Origin: Lytechinus variegatus | Lineage: Eukaryota; Echinodermata; Echinoidea; Temnopleuroida; Toxopneustidae | Assembly: GCF_018143015.1 (NCBI RefSeq) | Contig: NC_054740.1 | Span: 70,457,356 to 70,521,355 of the forward strand | Length of the DNA stretch: 64,000 nt | Direction of reading: 5' to 3' | In this document: in pieces, positions 46,570 to 57,800 of the stretch | Position numbering within the stretch: the first letter of the stretch is position 1 | Layout: the number at the start of each line of letters is the position of its first letter | Made by a program: the position numbers and the translations under genes | Notes under the pieces: generated by a model | What the model saw: only the letters and a program-made list of their open reading frames with translations | Told to the model about the DNA's origin: nothing | Databases searched by the model: none

Positions 46570-49500
46570 GTGTTTCTTGTATTCTTCATTTCAATAAAAC
46601 AATGAATGAAGTGAACAGTTGATGGTTGCATGAAAGCGAATTTGTATCAGCATTTTGATTCACATCCTCTACACAATGTGTCCAGGGCATTTCTCTTACG
46701 CACTAAAATTGTCCAAACTGAAGAAATTTAGACTCGGCAAACTGGAGTTTGGGGCACGATGTGGAATTTTCCTAAATTGATTGATGTCCTTTACAGATCA
46801 CATGGTTCAGATTGAGTAGAACACACAGAATACGAACATCCACAGTAATGTGCTCTTGCCATAATGATACAGTATTGAACAAAATTCCGATGATTCAGCA
46901 AAAGGAAGAGTCAGAATAAACACAGAAAACTAGACTTTTCAAGTTTCTGCAAATCATGCTTTCAGAATAAATCAGTTTCAAGCTATCTCAAAATATCTAT
47001 TAAGACTACTAATTGAAAAGAAAAGAAGACTTCATTACCAGTTGTGAACAGTCGAGGGAAGAAATCTAGAGTGATTTAATATTATGCTTCTTACACATCA
47101 GACCTTGTCTCCGGATGATAAAAATACACTCAGATATTAAGTCACACAGCCCGACAACCTTCAACGCAATCGATACTCGACTATCCACAGACATAAAGCG
47201 ATATTTTCGCTCGGACGGTTGTCGATTTGGCGCCTATTGTACTGGTGTGACCGTGCTTGATTGATCAAAGGCACCAACTCGGGAGCTCTCCAACAAACTT
47301 GTCAGGATTCCGTTTCTCATTGGATTGTTTGCTCAGGCAAGAATACATACTCAAGGAGAACAGGACGAGAGTACGAGAGATTCTCTTACAAGCCCTTCAA
47401 GCGAGTATACAAATGCTTTTAAGGAAACAATGGGCGAACACAAACTTAATTGTTATTCAAAGCATGTCATCAGTGTGCTCTATATATATCGAAAGGAATG
47501 GCGTCAGAGATCATCATTATTTTCTTCGTGAACATACATGTAGGTGTGTTGACGGACAGGTGGATCCATTTTAAAACCTCACGCTCTCCATCCGCCACCC
47601 TTCTCATCTTATTCCATCATCATGCCCACCCCCTTTCTTTCTCATCTCAATCATTTCTCATTCTCGTCTCTTCTCTCTCATTTATAATGTAGATAATAAA
47701 ATTTCAAATTACCTCACCATGGCGCCTCGCACTGATACACAAAATGTTTTCATCCCGGGATAGCTTTGAAGCTAAAAGGGATTACCCTTCAAGGTTAAAG
47801 ATTACTGAAACAATCTTAAATGCAATACCGTTTTTTGAATGCTGGCTACCACCATAATCATGTTAAAACGTTTACAATAAACATTTCACATTGACATATT
47901 CTCAATCGGAACAAATTATAAAATGAGTTTTCTTTAAATGCAACTTCATGTATGCCTACACACTCTAACAAAATATTGAATTTGATAAGAATTTGAATCG
48001 ATTGGTGAATTACCTCAATTTTATTTTTCGTGAGAATATCCATGCACTTCTCTATAGAGTCTGAACAAGATCAATACAATGTTTTTTGATCTACGAGTAA
48101 TGACTGTCAAAACGTCCAAACTCTACCCATTTTTATCAGGGGATTTTCAACTCATGTTAAGTTTACTTTGACAATGTCGTCGAAAAAATAATTTGAACAA
48201 GAAAATCGCAAACTACATGTACCATGAATTTATATTCCACCATGTAATTCCAACTCTAAAACCAATATATGCTTAAATATTTGTTGTTATTGTGACGGCT
48301 TAGAACGAAACGAAATCATAAGGTCAGAAACGAATTCGGTCGATTCCATTTCCTTTGAATGCTCTCCATTTTACATGCTGATGCTGAGGATATCTGACTG
48401 CCCGAATGAATATCGGCATTGTAACTTTGTGAAAGGTAAACTGACGATGTAATATAAACTGGTAAAGTCTAGAGATACAATTGCTCCTCTGTTTTGCTCC
48501 AATATGAAGACTGAAAGGCACACGGTTAAACTCATACTGAACTCTGGGTGGTTTATTTAGACGTGTTCGACTATTTTCGTTTCTCTTTATATCTGAGTTG
48601 TGTAATTCCGCTTTGAATCGTGATTCGTCTTCATATTTATATTTGAAAATCAAAGTTGAACACGCCCTTCGAAGTCTTGGAGTAATTGACTGTAAGAGAG
48701 GAATATTCGGGATTAGACGAAAGTATTCATAAGAAGCACTTATTATTGCGAGAAGATTAAATGAGATAATGAATTAAAACATAATCAAATACGACAGATG
48801 GGTAACATATTTAAGGGGGTAAGAAACAAAATGTTATGAATATAATCTTCATTGATAATGGGTTCGCATGAGGGCCCTTAACTTCAAAATTATCTAAACT
48901 TTGATATAAAAAATAAAAACTAAATAAGTACATATCAAGAAGATAAAGACAAAGAAATCATTTCGTCAACACACCACTTTACTGGATGAAAATATTCGCT
49001 CCTTTATTGTTTTAACATTTCACCTCTCCACATCTTGCTCATAAAATCTGAATAAATCTCTCAAGATAAAATCTTGCAAATGGAAATACTTTATATAAGT
49101 ACTTTACAAATTTTCATTAAAATTTACATTGCTAAAAGGATTTGTTCCTTTATTTTATCACCATGAACAATCATTTCAGAAACTTGAAAAGGCATTGTCT
49201 TTGCTGGAAGAAGGAACATATCATTTCATATCATTCATTTCATTTAATGTGTCCATTTTTGTCAAAAGGATAATTGCATGCATGATAATTCTTGCTTTAA
49301 AAAATATATTCACATTGATTATTGATAGAAAGAATTTTATAGTGACCTTTTTCAATTAGATTACATACAATTAATTATTCATTAACTTAGCCTCAAATAC
49401 CCCCCCCCATATCACAAAAATGTATCCAGAGTAAAATCTAGAGTCTCGGCATTGATTACCAAAGTGATAGGGGTGATTCATGAATACTTTTAATCTCGAG

Positions 49501-49690
49501 AAGAATACCCCCCCTCCCCGTTTTCTACCATTATTACTTTCTGTAACTGAGCAAATATCCAACATGTACTACATGACTGCATATTATCTGCACATCACAT
49601 GACCCAATAATGCACAAATAGAATATACTCGATGGGATCCAGTCTAGCTTTGGGAGGACCCCATAAATTGTTACAACTAGCTAACCACTA
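46570..49690. other. Gene-free interval
   Basis: Frames of 60-109 codons occur on both strands (for example a minus frame at 48324-48653 and a plus frame at 47257-47574), but none has a domain, a Kozak plus splice context, or a neighbour that would support it. No repeats of note. The stretch could hold 5' regulatory DNA of the Ser/Arg-rich gene. Confidence 0.3.
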
Positions 49691-49699
49691 TAAGGTGTT

Positions 49700-49922
49700 G
49701 TATTGTAGATGAATGAAGATAATAACAATAACAATGCTGCTTATAACAACAATGCTGATAACAACAACCATAATATTAATAATCCTAATAATGAACAATA
49801 ACAATGATAATAAAATATTGATAATCATATTACTACTAACAACAACAACAACAACAATGATAATAATAATGATAATGAAATAATAATAATAATGATAATA
49901 ATAACAATAATTAACTAATAAT
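49700..49922 (+). repeat. AAT/AAC trinucleotide-rich microsatellite
   Basis: Imperfect runs of AACAATAAC, AACAACAACAACAAC and GATAATAATAATGATAAT over about 220 bp. Stops occur in all frames; no coding. Confidence 0.8.
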
Positions 49923-50112
49923 GTAGATAAGACTTCTCGAAAGTGGAACTAAATAAGAATTTTAGTAAACACTTCTATGGAGTGCTGTATTTTGCCTTTC
50001 TTATTCAATATTCATGAAAAAAAGTTAATGCATCAAAATATTCATTGAAACTCGATTGTGCTCAAGTGATAATTTTCTTTTCATTAAATAATGTTTTCTT
50101 TAAGGTAACATC

Positions 50113-50202
50113 GACCTATCCACGGAGGATTATCGTTACTGGGGGTGCTGTGACAATGCTCAGCACCCCCAGTAACAATAGAATCATCCTCCGTGGATAG
50201 GT
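50113..50202. mobile_element. Short hairpin MITE
   Basis: GACCTATCCACGGAGGAT (50113-50130) is the exact reverse complement of 50185-50202. GTTACTGGGGGTGCTG (50135-50150) is the exact reverse complement of 50161-50176. About 90 bp in total with a 10-nt loop, and AT-rich on both sides. A recent nonautonomous palindromic insertion is likely. Confidence 0.7.
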
Positions 50203-50209
50203 CCATGTA

Positions 50210-52035
50210 ATGTAAGGGGGATCTCTAAAAAATTAACAATTTGTACTTCTGGATGTAAATGAATTGGCTGGCATTCTATAAAAAGTGTAATCTTTAATAG
50301 TTATCCTTGAGAGCTGAGATAGCCTAGGATTAACAAGATCAATGCCATGAGAATACCACCGAGTTTGATTGCACTTCCCTTGAAAACATGACGAACACCA
50401 AATTTTAATGCACCCTTTCTGTCAAGAGGGGCCCATTTCACACAGAACTCATGGTTGTGGTTGCTTTACCATTACCATTACCATAATTGCCATGGTAACA
50501 TGACTTTATTAATAACAGCCAAATAAATCTCCATGGTATTTTCGTAATGATATACTAGCCATAATAATAAGTAATGAAATGGGTGCCCAATCAGAGGTCC
50601 ATACACTTAAAAGGAAGGCAAGGGTTTTGACCCATACAGCATTAATGTTTAGAATAAAAAACAACTATTCCAAAAAATATTCAGTGAAAAATAAATTAAA
50701 TTTTTACAAGGAGAGCTTCAATCATTCCAGTTGTAAAAAGGTAATATTGATGGCACATGTAATCATACTGATTTTGAACATACATAAATATCTGCTTATA
50801 AAAATGACTTGGGACATGATTGTCTTGATATATATATATAACTAAATAATAATTTTACAAAAACATACAATTTTGGTCCTTGTAGGAAAGTGGATGAAGA
50901 ATTACTCAATCATGTCAGTTTATCAAATCAGAGTGCTTAAAAGAGCCACATTGATTTCAACTATGAAAGACTCTTATTACATCATATCCCTGTTTTAGTT
51001 AGTTCTAATGAAAGACATGTGTTCAACTAGAATCTGTTTGGCACTCTGTGAATTTATATAGGAAGTATATCAGCAATAAACACAGAGATAAGATGACAAG
51101 TAAAATAATTTTTATATCATTGATATGAACAATAGGCCTACAAGGCTTGTTTACTTTACCATGAAATGGTCAAGTTATATTTAACCCACATTATCAATCA
51201 TGTCTATTTTCTCTGCTTTAAAGTAATTTGTTGTTTACTAAAAATAAAGTGTACTTTTTAATGTATAGCTAATTTACAAAATGTAAGAAATATTTGTGCT
51301 GAGCCAAAACAACATTTTTTCCTGCACAGTCAAACCATGTCTTTGTTTTATTTCTTGTTTTATTTCTTATTCTCATACTTAGCTCTACAAATCAATGCTT
51401 CATAATCTATCATAATGTTTACTTTACTTTATACCCATCCTATAATGGCTGGTCTTATTGTACACTACCAATTTTCTCAAATCATTATATTGTGTACTTA
51501 TCTTCTTTTTAATGTTCTATTAATTATAATTATTATTCTTACAGACCAGTGCTGGGTATATGTAGCTTGGTCGGGGAGGGAGACCCTCAGGTCACAGTTA
51601 TCAAGTTCGTTTTTCCTGAACCCAGGCAGCTAAGCTACATGTACCCATCTGTAGTTCTGTTTTCATTCATATACAGTATTCTTGAACATTTGCTGTATTG
51701 CCGAATTGATCATATGAAAATACATGTAAAAGGAATAACATGTACACATTAATGATAATAACAATAATCAGATTAAAATTGATTTTCAACCCTTCATAAA
51801 AACCAACACAAAGAATATAATCCCCTTTAAAATATTCTCTGTTTTATTACACAAAACAGACATTAGCAGAATGATTAGGCAAGAGTGGAGTGTTACTCTC
51901 ATTGACCAACTTTTTTGGAAAATATATTGATATACAGTATTAAGTCATGCATGGGATGCATACATTGAGGGCTTCATTGTCATTTTCAAAATTAACATGG
52001 TTAATTCATTATGTGAAGTATATATGAAGAAACCG
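50210..52035. other. Gene-free interval with small hairpins
   Basis: Only incidental frames of up to 88 codons. CTGGGTATATGTAGCTT (about 51551) and AAGCTACATGTACCC (about 51633) form another foldback of about 100 bp. TACCATTACCATTACCATAA at about 50468 is a short tandem. Confidence 0.35.
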
Positions 52036-52039
52036 CATA

Positions 52040-52431
52040 CATTCGTAATTCCGAAGCTTCGTTATTCCGAAGGTTCGGATATTCCGAAGGTTTGTAAGTC
52101 CAAAAACGAAACGAGGTTCGTAATTCCGAAGGTTCGTTAGTCCGAAAACAAAGTGAGGTTCGTAATTCCGAAGGTTCGTTAGTCCGAAAACGTAATGATT
52201 AACGAACCTTATTTCCATTTCGGACTAACGAACCTTAGGAATAACAAACCTTATTTCGTTTTCGGACTAACGAACCTTCGGAACAATGAACCCTATTTCG
52301 TTTTCAGATTATTGAACCTTCGGAATAACGAACCATCGGAATAATGAACCCTTTTACGTTTTCGGATTAACGAACATCGAGGTATAGGCAATTTACGTGT
52401 TTCGGAATTGCGAACCTTCGGAATTACGAAG
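52040..52431. repeat. Palindromic array of TTCGGAATAACGAACC-type units
   Basis: The left half repeats TTCGTAATTCCGAAGGTTCG and TTAGTCCGAAAACG; the right half repeats the complement (TTTTCGGACTAACGAACCTT, CGGAATAACGAACC). The switch is at about 52200. The ends (ATTCGTAATTCCGAAG / CTTCGGAATTACGAA) are inverted. Every TTCGGAA/TTCCGAA word is itself near-palindromic. It looks like a satellite-like foldback element about 390 bp long. Confidence 0.8.
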
Positions 52432-52821
52432 TATAACCGAAGAAACATTAGATATAAAAAGATGTTAAAAAAGTTGAGGTAAAAGTATTTTCAAAGGGAA
52501 AAGTTACTGAAAGTGAGAAAAAATGTAGTTGTTATATCTGATGATATCAAACCAAATGTAAAAATGATAAATCACCGAGTGACAATATATAAACACAAAC
52601 ACATCAGATAATGCTAGTAGTAAGTTAAATATTGGTGAAATGCCCCTGACACCCTTGCCTGCACATGCAAATCCATAAAGCAGCTGTGATGACTTTTTGA
52701 CATTGAACTTGTCAAGACTGTGATTATGTTATGAGTTAAAACAAATTTACATGTAAAAAAATATACACATATGATGGTTAAATAAATTTTAAATTAGATA
52801 ATCCTAAAATACAAGTTTTTT

Positions 52822-53432
52822 TTAAAGGACAAGCCCACCCCAACAAAAAATTGATTTGAATAAAAAGAGAAAAATTCAACAAGCATTACACTGAAAATTT
52901 CATCCAAATCGGATGTAAAATAAGAAAGTTATGACATTTCAAAATTTTGCTTCATTTCACAAAAACAGTTATATGAACAAGCCAGCTACATCCAAATGAG
53001 AGTTGATGATGTCATTCACTCACTATTTCTTTTGTGTTTTATTGTTTGAAATATGAAATATTTTTATTTTCTCGTCATTGTCATGTGAAATGAAGTTTCA
53101 TTCCTCCCTGAACACATGGAATTCCATTATTTTAGAACATTTTGTGCTTCAGGCAAGGAGGTCCTAATCGTCAAATTCGTAAAAATTGAAATATTGCATA
53201 ATTCAAACAATAAAAAACAAAAGAAATAGTGAGTGAGTGACATCATCAACTCTCTCATTTGTATGTTACTGGCTCGTTCATATAACTATTTCGTTAAAAA
53301 TAAGCGAAACTTTGAAATGTCATAACTTTCTTATTTTACATCCGATTTTGATGAAATCTTCAGCATTGTGCTTGTCTGATTTTTCTCTATTGATTCAAAT
53401 CAACATTTTTCTGAGGTGGACTTGACCTTTAA
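52822..53432. mobile_element. TTAA-bounded palindromic MITE, 611 bp
   Basis: It begins TTAAAGGACAAGCCCACCCC and ends GAGGTGGACTTGACCTTTAA. The arms share AATTGATTTGAATAAAAAGA, TCATCCAAATCGGATGTAAA and CAGTTATATGAACAAGCC with inverted partners (CATCCGATTTTGATGAAAT, TCGTTCATATAACT). The interior around TCATTCCTCCCTGAACACAT is the unpaired centre. Same family as 31.5 kb, but with about 300 bp more interior. Confidence 0.75.
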
Positions 53433-54108
53433 ATAGCTATCTATTAATGAACAATTTTGATCATCAAATACTTTTGAAATCATGATAAAACTGAAGTGAA
53501 TCTTTACCACCAGCCTGGCTGTCACCATGGTCTTATGTGAGGAAATGGCAACACTAGCTTTACCATGGCAAAACAGTTTCTGATGCACTTAAATAATGTA
53601 TCTTGCACCCTTTAATCCATGACCAATGTGAGTACCAAGTCTCATTAGCATTGATTTGGTAAAGTGGTAAAGTGCTCTTGTTGCTCTTGGGAATTATCTT
53701 GGTGGAGTCAATTGTCTCTTTTGAAATTTGCAACCACATCGTAGGCGTTCTACACACAGTGTATATTGAGTTTGCACACAGTCTCATACTTCTGTGCGAA
53801 GATAGCTTCCTGAAGAACAGTTGTGTATAATTCACCTACGCTTAAACCAGTTTAACAAGACAAAGCAGTCTTGAAAGCCACATCACGAGGTGGTTTTCCA
53901 AACTGGTTTGGAAGACCACTTAAGATCGCTTCCATAGACTACTTCGAGCATCTCCATTACACATTAAATTAGTTCCCACTAAACTGGTTTCCACTAAAGT
54001 AGTTTGCCAACATAGATGAGAATCAGGTCGAAGTTTGAGGTCAGTCCTTCAAACAATTCTGGGAATTATTACGAAAATTATATACGTGTATTTCAAGATG
54101 TATGACAT
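53433..54108. other. Gene-free interval
   Basis: No gene. Between 53840 and 54010 words such as TGGTTTTCCAAACTGGTTTGG and AAACTGGTTTCCACTAAAGT recur, suggesting a decayed small repeat. Confidence 0.3.
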
Positions 54109-54269
54109 CTGGGGCCTGTTGCATAAAACTTTTTACCTGAGAAAACTCTGGTAAAAACTGAAAACTAAGGTTAGTCTGATTTCTGCCGTTGACTTTAACA
54201 CAGGGCAAACACTCTGGTAGAAACAACCTGAGTTTTCTCAGGTAAAAAGTTTTATGCAACGGGCCCCAG
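54109..54269. mobile_element. Palindromic MITE with ~40-bp terminal inverted repeats
   Basis: The left CTGGGGCCTGTTGCATAAAA runs on as CTTTTTACCTGAGAAAACTC. The right end GAGTTTTCTCAGGTAAAAAG TTTTATGCAACGGGCCCCAG is its complement with one or two mismatches. Total 161 bp. The minus-strand frame of 90 codons across it is incidental. Confidence 0.8.
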
Positions 54270-54379
54270 TGACCTTTGAACTCTGCTTCCAAAACTAATT
54301 GGATCATTTTCAACTTTTGAAGTTGATACCTTGTTAATCAGCTATCATAAATTCAATGCATTTTCAGGTATGAAGATCT

Positions 54380-54690
54380 CTGAATTTCAACCTTTGACAT
54401 CGTGACCTGCAAAACTTAACAGATCACCATCACTCCAATATGCTTACATGACCAAAGTTTGAAGGTAATATGTCAAAAAGTTCTTGTGTTATTACAAGAA
54501 CAAGGCATTTAAGGTATTAAGGACTGGGACTTTCAACCTTTGAGTTGACCACCATGTCCCCAAATAAATCAATCTCTGTCATTCCCCTATGCATACATGA
54601 TCCAAATATGAAGTTCATCCATCAAAGGTTTCTTGAGTTATCACACGAACAGTGCGTTTTTCATTAAAATCAATACTTGCATGCCACATC
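54380..54690. repeat. Degenerate ~155-bp tandem repeat, 2 units
   Basis: The order TTTCAACCTTTGA, ACC...CAATCTCTGTCATTCCC/CACCATCACTCCAATATG, CATACATGA(T)CCAAA, TATGAAGTTCATC/AGTTTGAAGGTAAT, TCAAA(A)AGTTCTTG/GGTTTCTTGAGTTAT occurs twice (from about 54387 and 54531). It is a dispersed repeat. It lies in the 3' flank of the Rab gene. Confidence 0.45.
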
Positions 54691-54843
54691 ATACTATATA
54701 GAAAATCAAGGAATTTCTCATGAAATACCATAACAACACAAGGACAGTACAAACACAAATTTCTTACCATGTGTCTGGATGTTGTGCTGGAACTCCTTAT
54801 ATATTAAACATTTCTATCTGAAAAATATAGAATGAGATGTGCT

Positions 54844-57800
54844 TCAATTGCAGCACCCTTTCTTTTTGAGCTGTTCTTTAGAATTCCCAGAGTCACCACT
54901 CATATCAACCGTGTCCTTCTTTTGTGCCATATTTCCCCCTGTCCTAGGCAAGATACTGCTGAATATATATTCAAACACTTGGTCCACATTTGCACCGGTC
55001 TTGGAGCTGGTCTCGAAGAAAGGGGCCTGGATTTTCTGATTGGGATTGTTTCTTCTGATCTCCTGGAACCTACTTGCATTGAGTCTACAGGCAAACTCCT
55101 TGGCTTCACCATGTGCTACTTGTCTGTGGTAAAATGAAAAAAAAAGAACAATCAAATCTCTCACTACTATCTACCAAATTCTGTAATCAAAATAGGCTAA
55201 ACGTGCGTGTGATTGAGTTTTTACAGATGTGAATCAAGGAGATATGATTGTTTATGTTTTAGACCGACCTTTAACCTCACCATCCGAAAGACATGACCAG
55301 AGCTAGAACCTCAAACCTCTGCACCAATTCATAAATTACTAGCATTGCTGGTTGACCATCAGTGAAAATGGAAAGTTCTAACAGTACCAGCTCTTATGGC
55401 AGGCAGTGCTACGGTCTTCATTTTGCAAATTATTAAAGGAAATGCAAGTTTGACTTTTCCTTTTGTTAAATCAAAACAAACTTGATATCAAGTTATCAAC
55501 AAACTATATCATGCCTGGGATGGAGACTGGACTCCCGACCCGACAGCACTTACAACACATGAGCCAATCTAGTCTCATATTTCAGACTCTGTGCATGCAG
55601 AATAGCATGAAGGTGGATCAACCTTCCTACCTGGTATTGCTGTTGACAAGATCATTCTTCATTCCTGTCAAGCAGAGAAGGCAGTCTTCTTTGGCAGATT
55701 CAAGGAGTGGGATATAACGCTCCTGTAACAGTTCAAAGGAGCTCCTTCTTGTGATGTCATAGGCTATGATGGCAGCAGATGCATTACGGCAATAGAATGA
55801 ACTCAGACCAGAGAACCGTTCTTCACCAGCTGTATCCTACATGGTTCAAAAATTAAAACAAAGATCAGAATTATTTCACTTTCCAGAGTATCCAATCACA
55901 AAATGACAAATAGTCTCAGGTTTTTTTTTATAAAAGCAACACAATTTGAATGTACAACATCCTATTAATCTATAGTGCTGCTGTATGTATTGTATGTAAC
56001 ATGTCACACTAGGGTCTGAGGAGGCTTCTACACTTTCATGGGTCACAACCTGAATGATTCCTGATGTGGATCCCTAGTGATAAGGGATGAAACACTGATA
56101 GTTTCCTTGAAGTACCAATGTGGATACCATCCCAACAGAATGGTGTCTACATGGATAGACAAGGTAGCAATGAGGATCCTGCAGAACGGGAGAAACTCCA
56201 GGAGCAAACATGGAATATTTGGAGGATTATAGGTGCTACCGGGCCCTTACAGATTTTCATGGAGAATCATGTTCTCTAGAGCATTACTGTTAATTTCTTT
56301 TAAATTACATGTGAAAAGTGTATGTGGTCACAACAATGGATTGGTTGTGTACATGTAGGCAAACAGCAACAGACACATTTCTAGCAGGGGGGGGGGGGGG
56401 TCACCGGTATTAACATAGACCTATACACAGAGCCTCCAAAATGAATTCAGTTGCACCTAACTACACAGAGGTACACAGTGCTTTCCAGGATAAATGCAGA
56501 TGATTTTTCACCGATGTACTTCATGATAAATTATTTAACAAGTTCAATATTTTCCCAGATATGCCAGAACTCTATGGAGGTCACCTTCCGATCATTGGTG
56601 ATGCTGGACTGAACATTCATCTCCCTGGATTGACCTGAATTAAATCCAGGACCAGGTTCTGGGAAGGCTGATCCGGTTTAATGAGTATGTACAATCAGTT
56701 CCTTCCTCTATCCTCATCAGGCCTAAAATTCAATACACTTGAGACACTCTTCTGGAATATAACTGCAAACATTACCTTACCAAAACAGTTTGGGCCACTA
56801 CTACATCCCTTGGGACTCAATGGTATGAAGCCTACAATTAGAACCAGAGGGAGCCGAAAAAGGACTAGGGACTTGGACATCGGCCATTCACCGAATCATC
56901 AAATTGTACCTAGTTTGTTGGAACCAACAACTATTAGGCTTTCATCATGTGACCTTAGATACAACTGTAAGCTGGGAGTTAAAATAAGGCCCAGTCACTC
57001 TGCAATAAATTTGATCCACTAACTGATCATTTCATAGAATATGACTTGGAAATTGTCTGCTGAACTGAAACTTGGCTATCATCTGGTAACAGACATGAGG
57101 TGATTGGAGATTTGACACTTCCTGGTTTCAAATTCAAGTATGTCCCACGCCAACTCGTCAGGGAGATGGTGTGGGCATTCTCTATCAGAAGTCGCTGAAG
57201 CTGGTTCCCTCAAAGTTGTCAAAGCATGCCAGTTTTGAATACTTCTTTTGTGACTTCCTGCCCAGTGGTAGTTCCATGTCCTAGTTAAGATCCTTGTCAT
57301 CTATCGACCGCAATACAGTCAAAGGAACAGGAGTTACAATGTCTACTTTTATCCAGAATTTCACAGAGTTGCTCTCTAATATGCTAAACACTTCTCATTG
57401 TGGAGGATTTTAATAACCACTGGGATGATAAGACAAACACGGATACTCAATGATTTGCTGATACCCTTGATAACTTATTTGGTTTTGTCCAGCATGTCCA
57501 AGCTTGCTACTCACACAAATGGTCACACGTCGTTAGACTATGTGCTTACTAGAGATCATGATGTTGTCAGGTCCGTGGATGCTACCACATATCTTAGGGA
57601 CCATGCAGCTCTGCATTGCTTCTTGAATGTTCGCAAACCTTTTCCAAGTCGAAGGGAATTTAGTTATTGGAAGCTCAAATCTATCGATCATAATGCCTTC
57701 AAGGATGCTCTATAATCTTCAGGTTTAGTCCTCCACCCTTCTACAGATCTTGATGAGCTTAGGTACGATTCATTACCAGTAGTTGCACATCTGAAATGAA

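Noticed and set aside
48324..48653. 109-codon minus frame
   Set aside because: Composition is ordinary, but there is no domain, splice context or neighbour to support it, and frames of this length are expected by chance in 64 kb.
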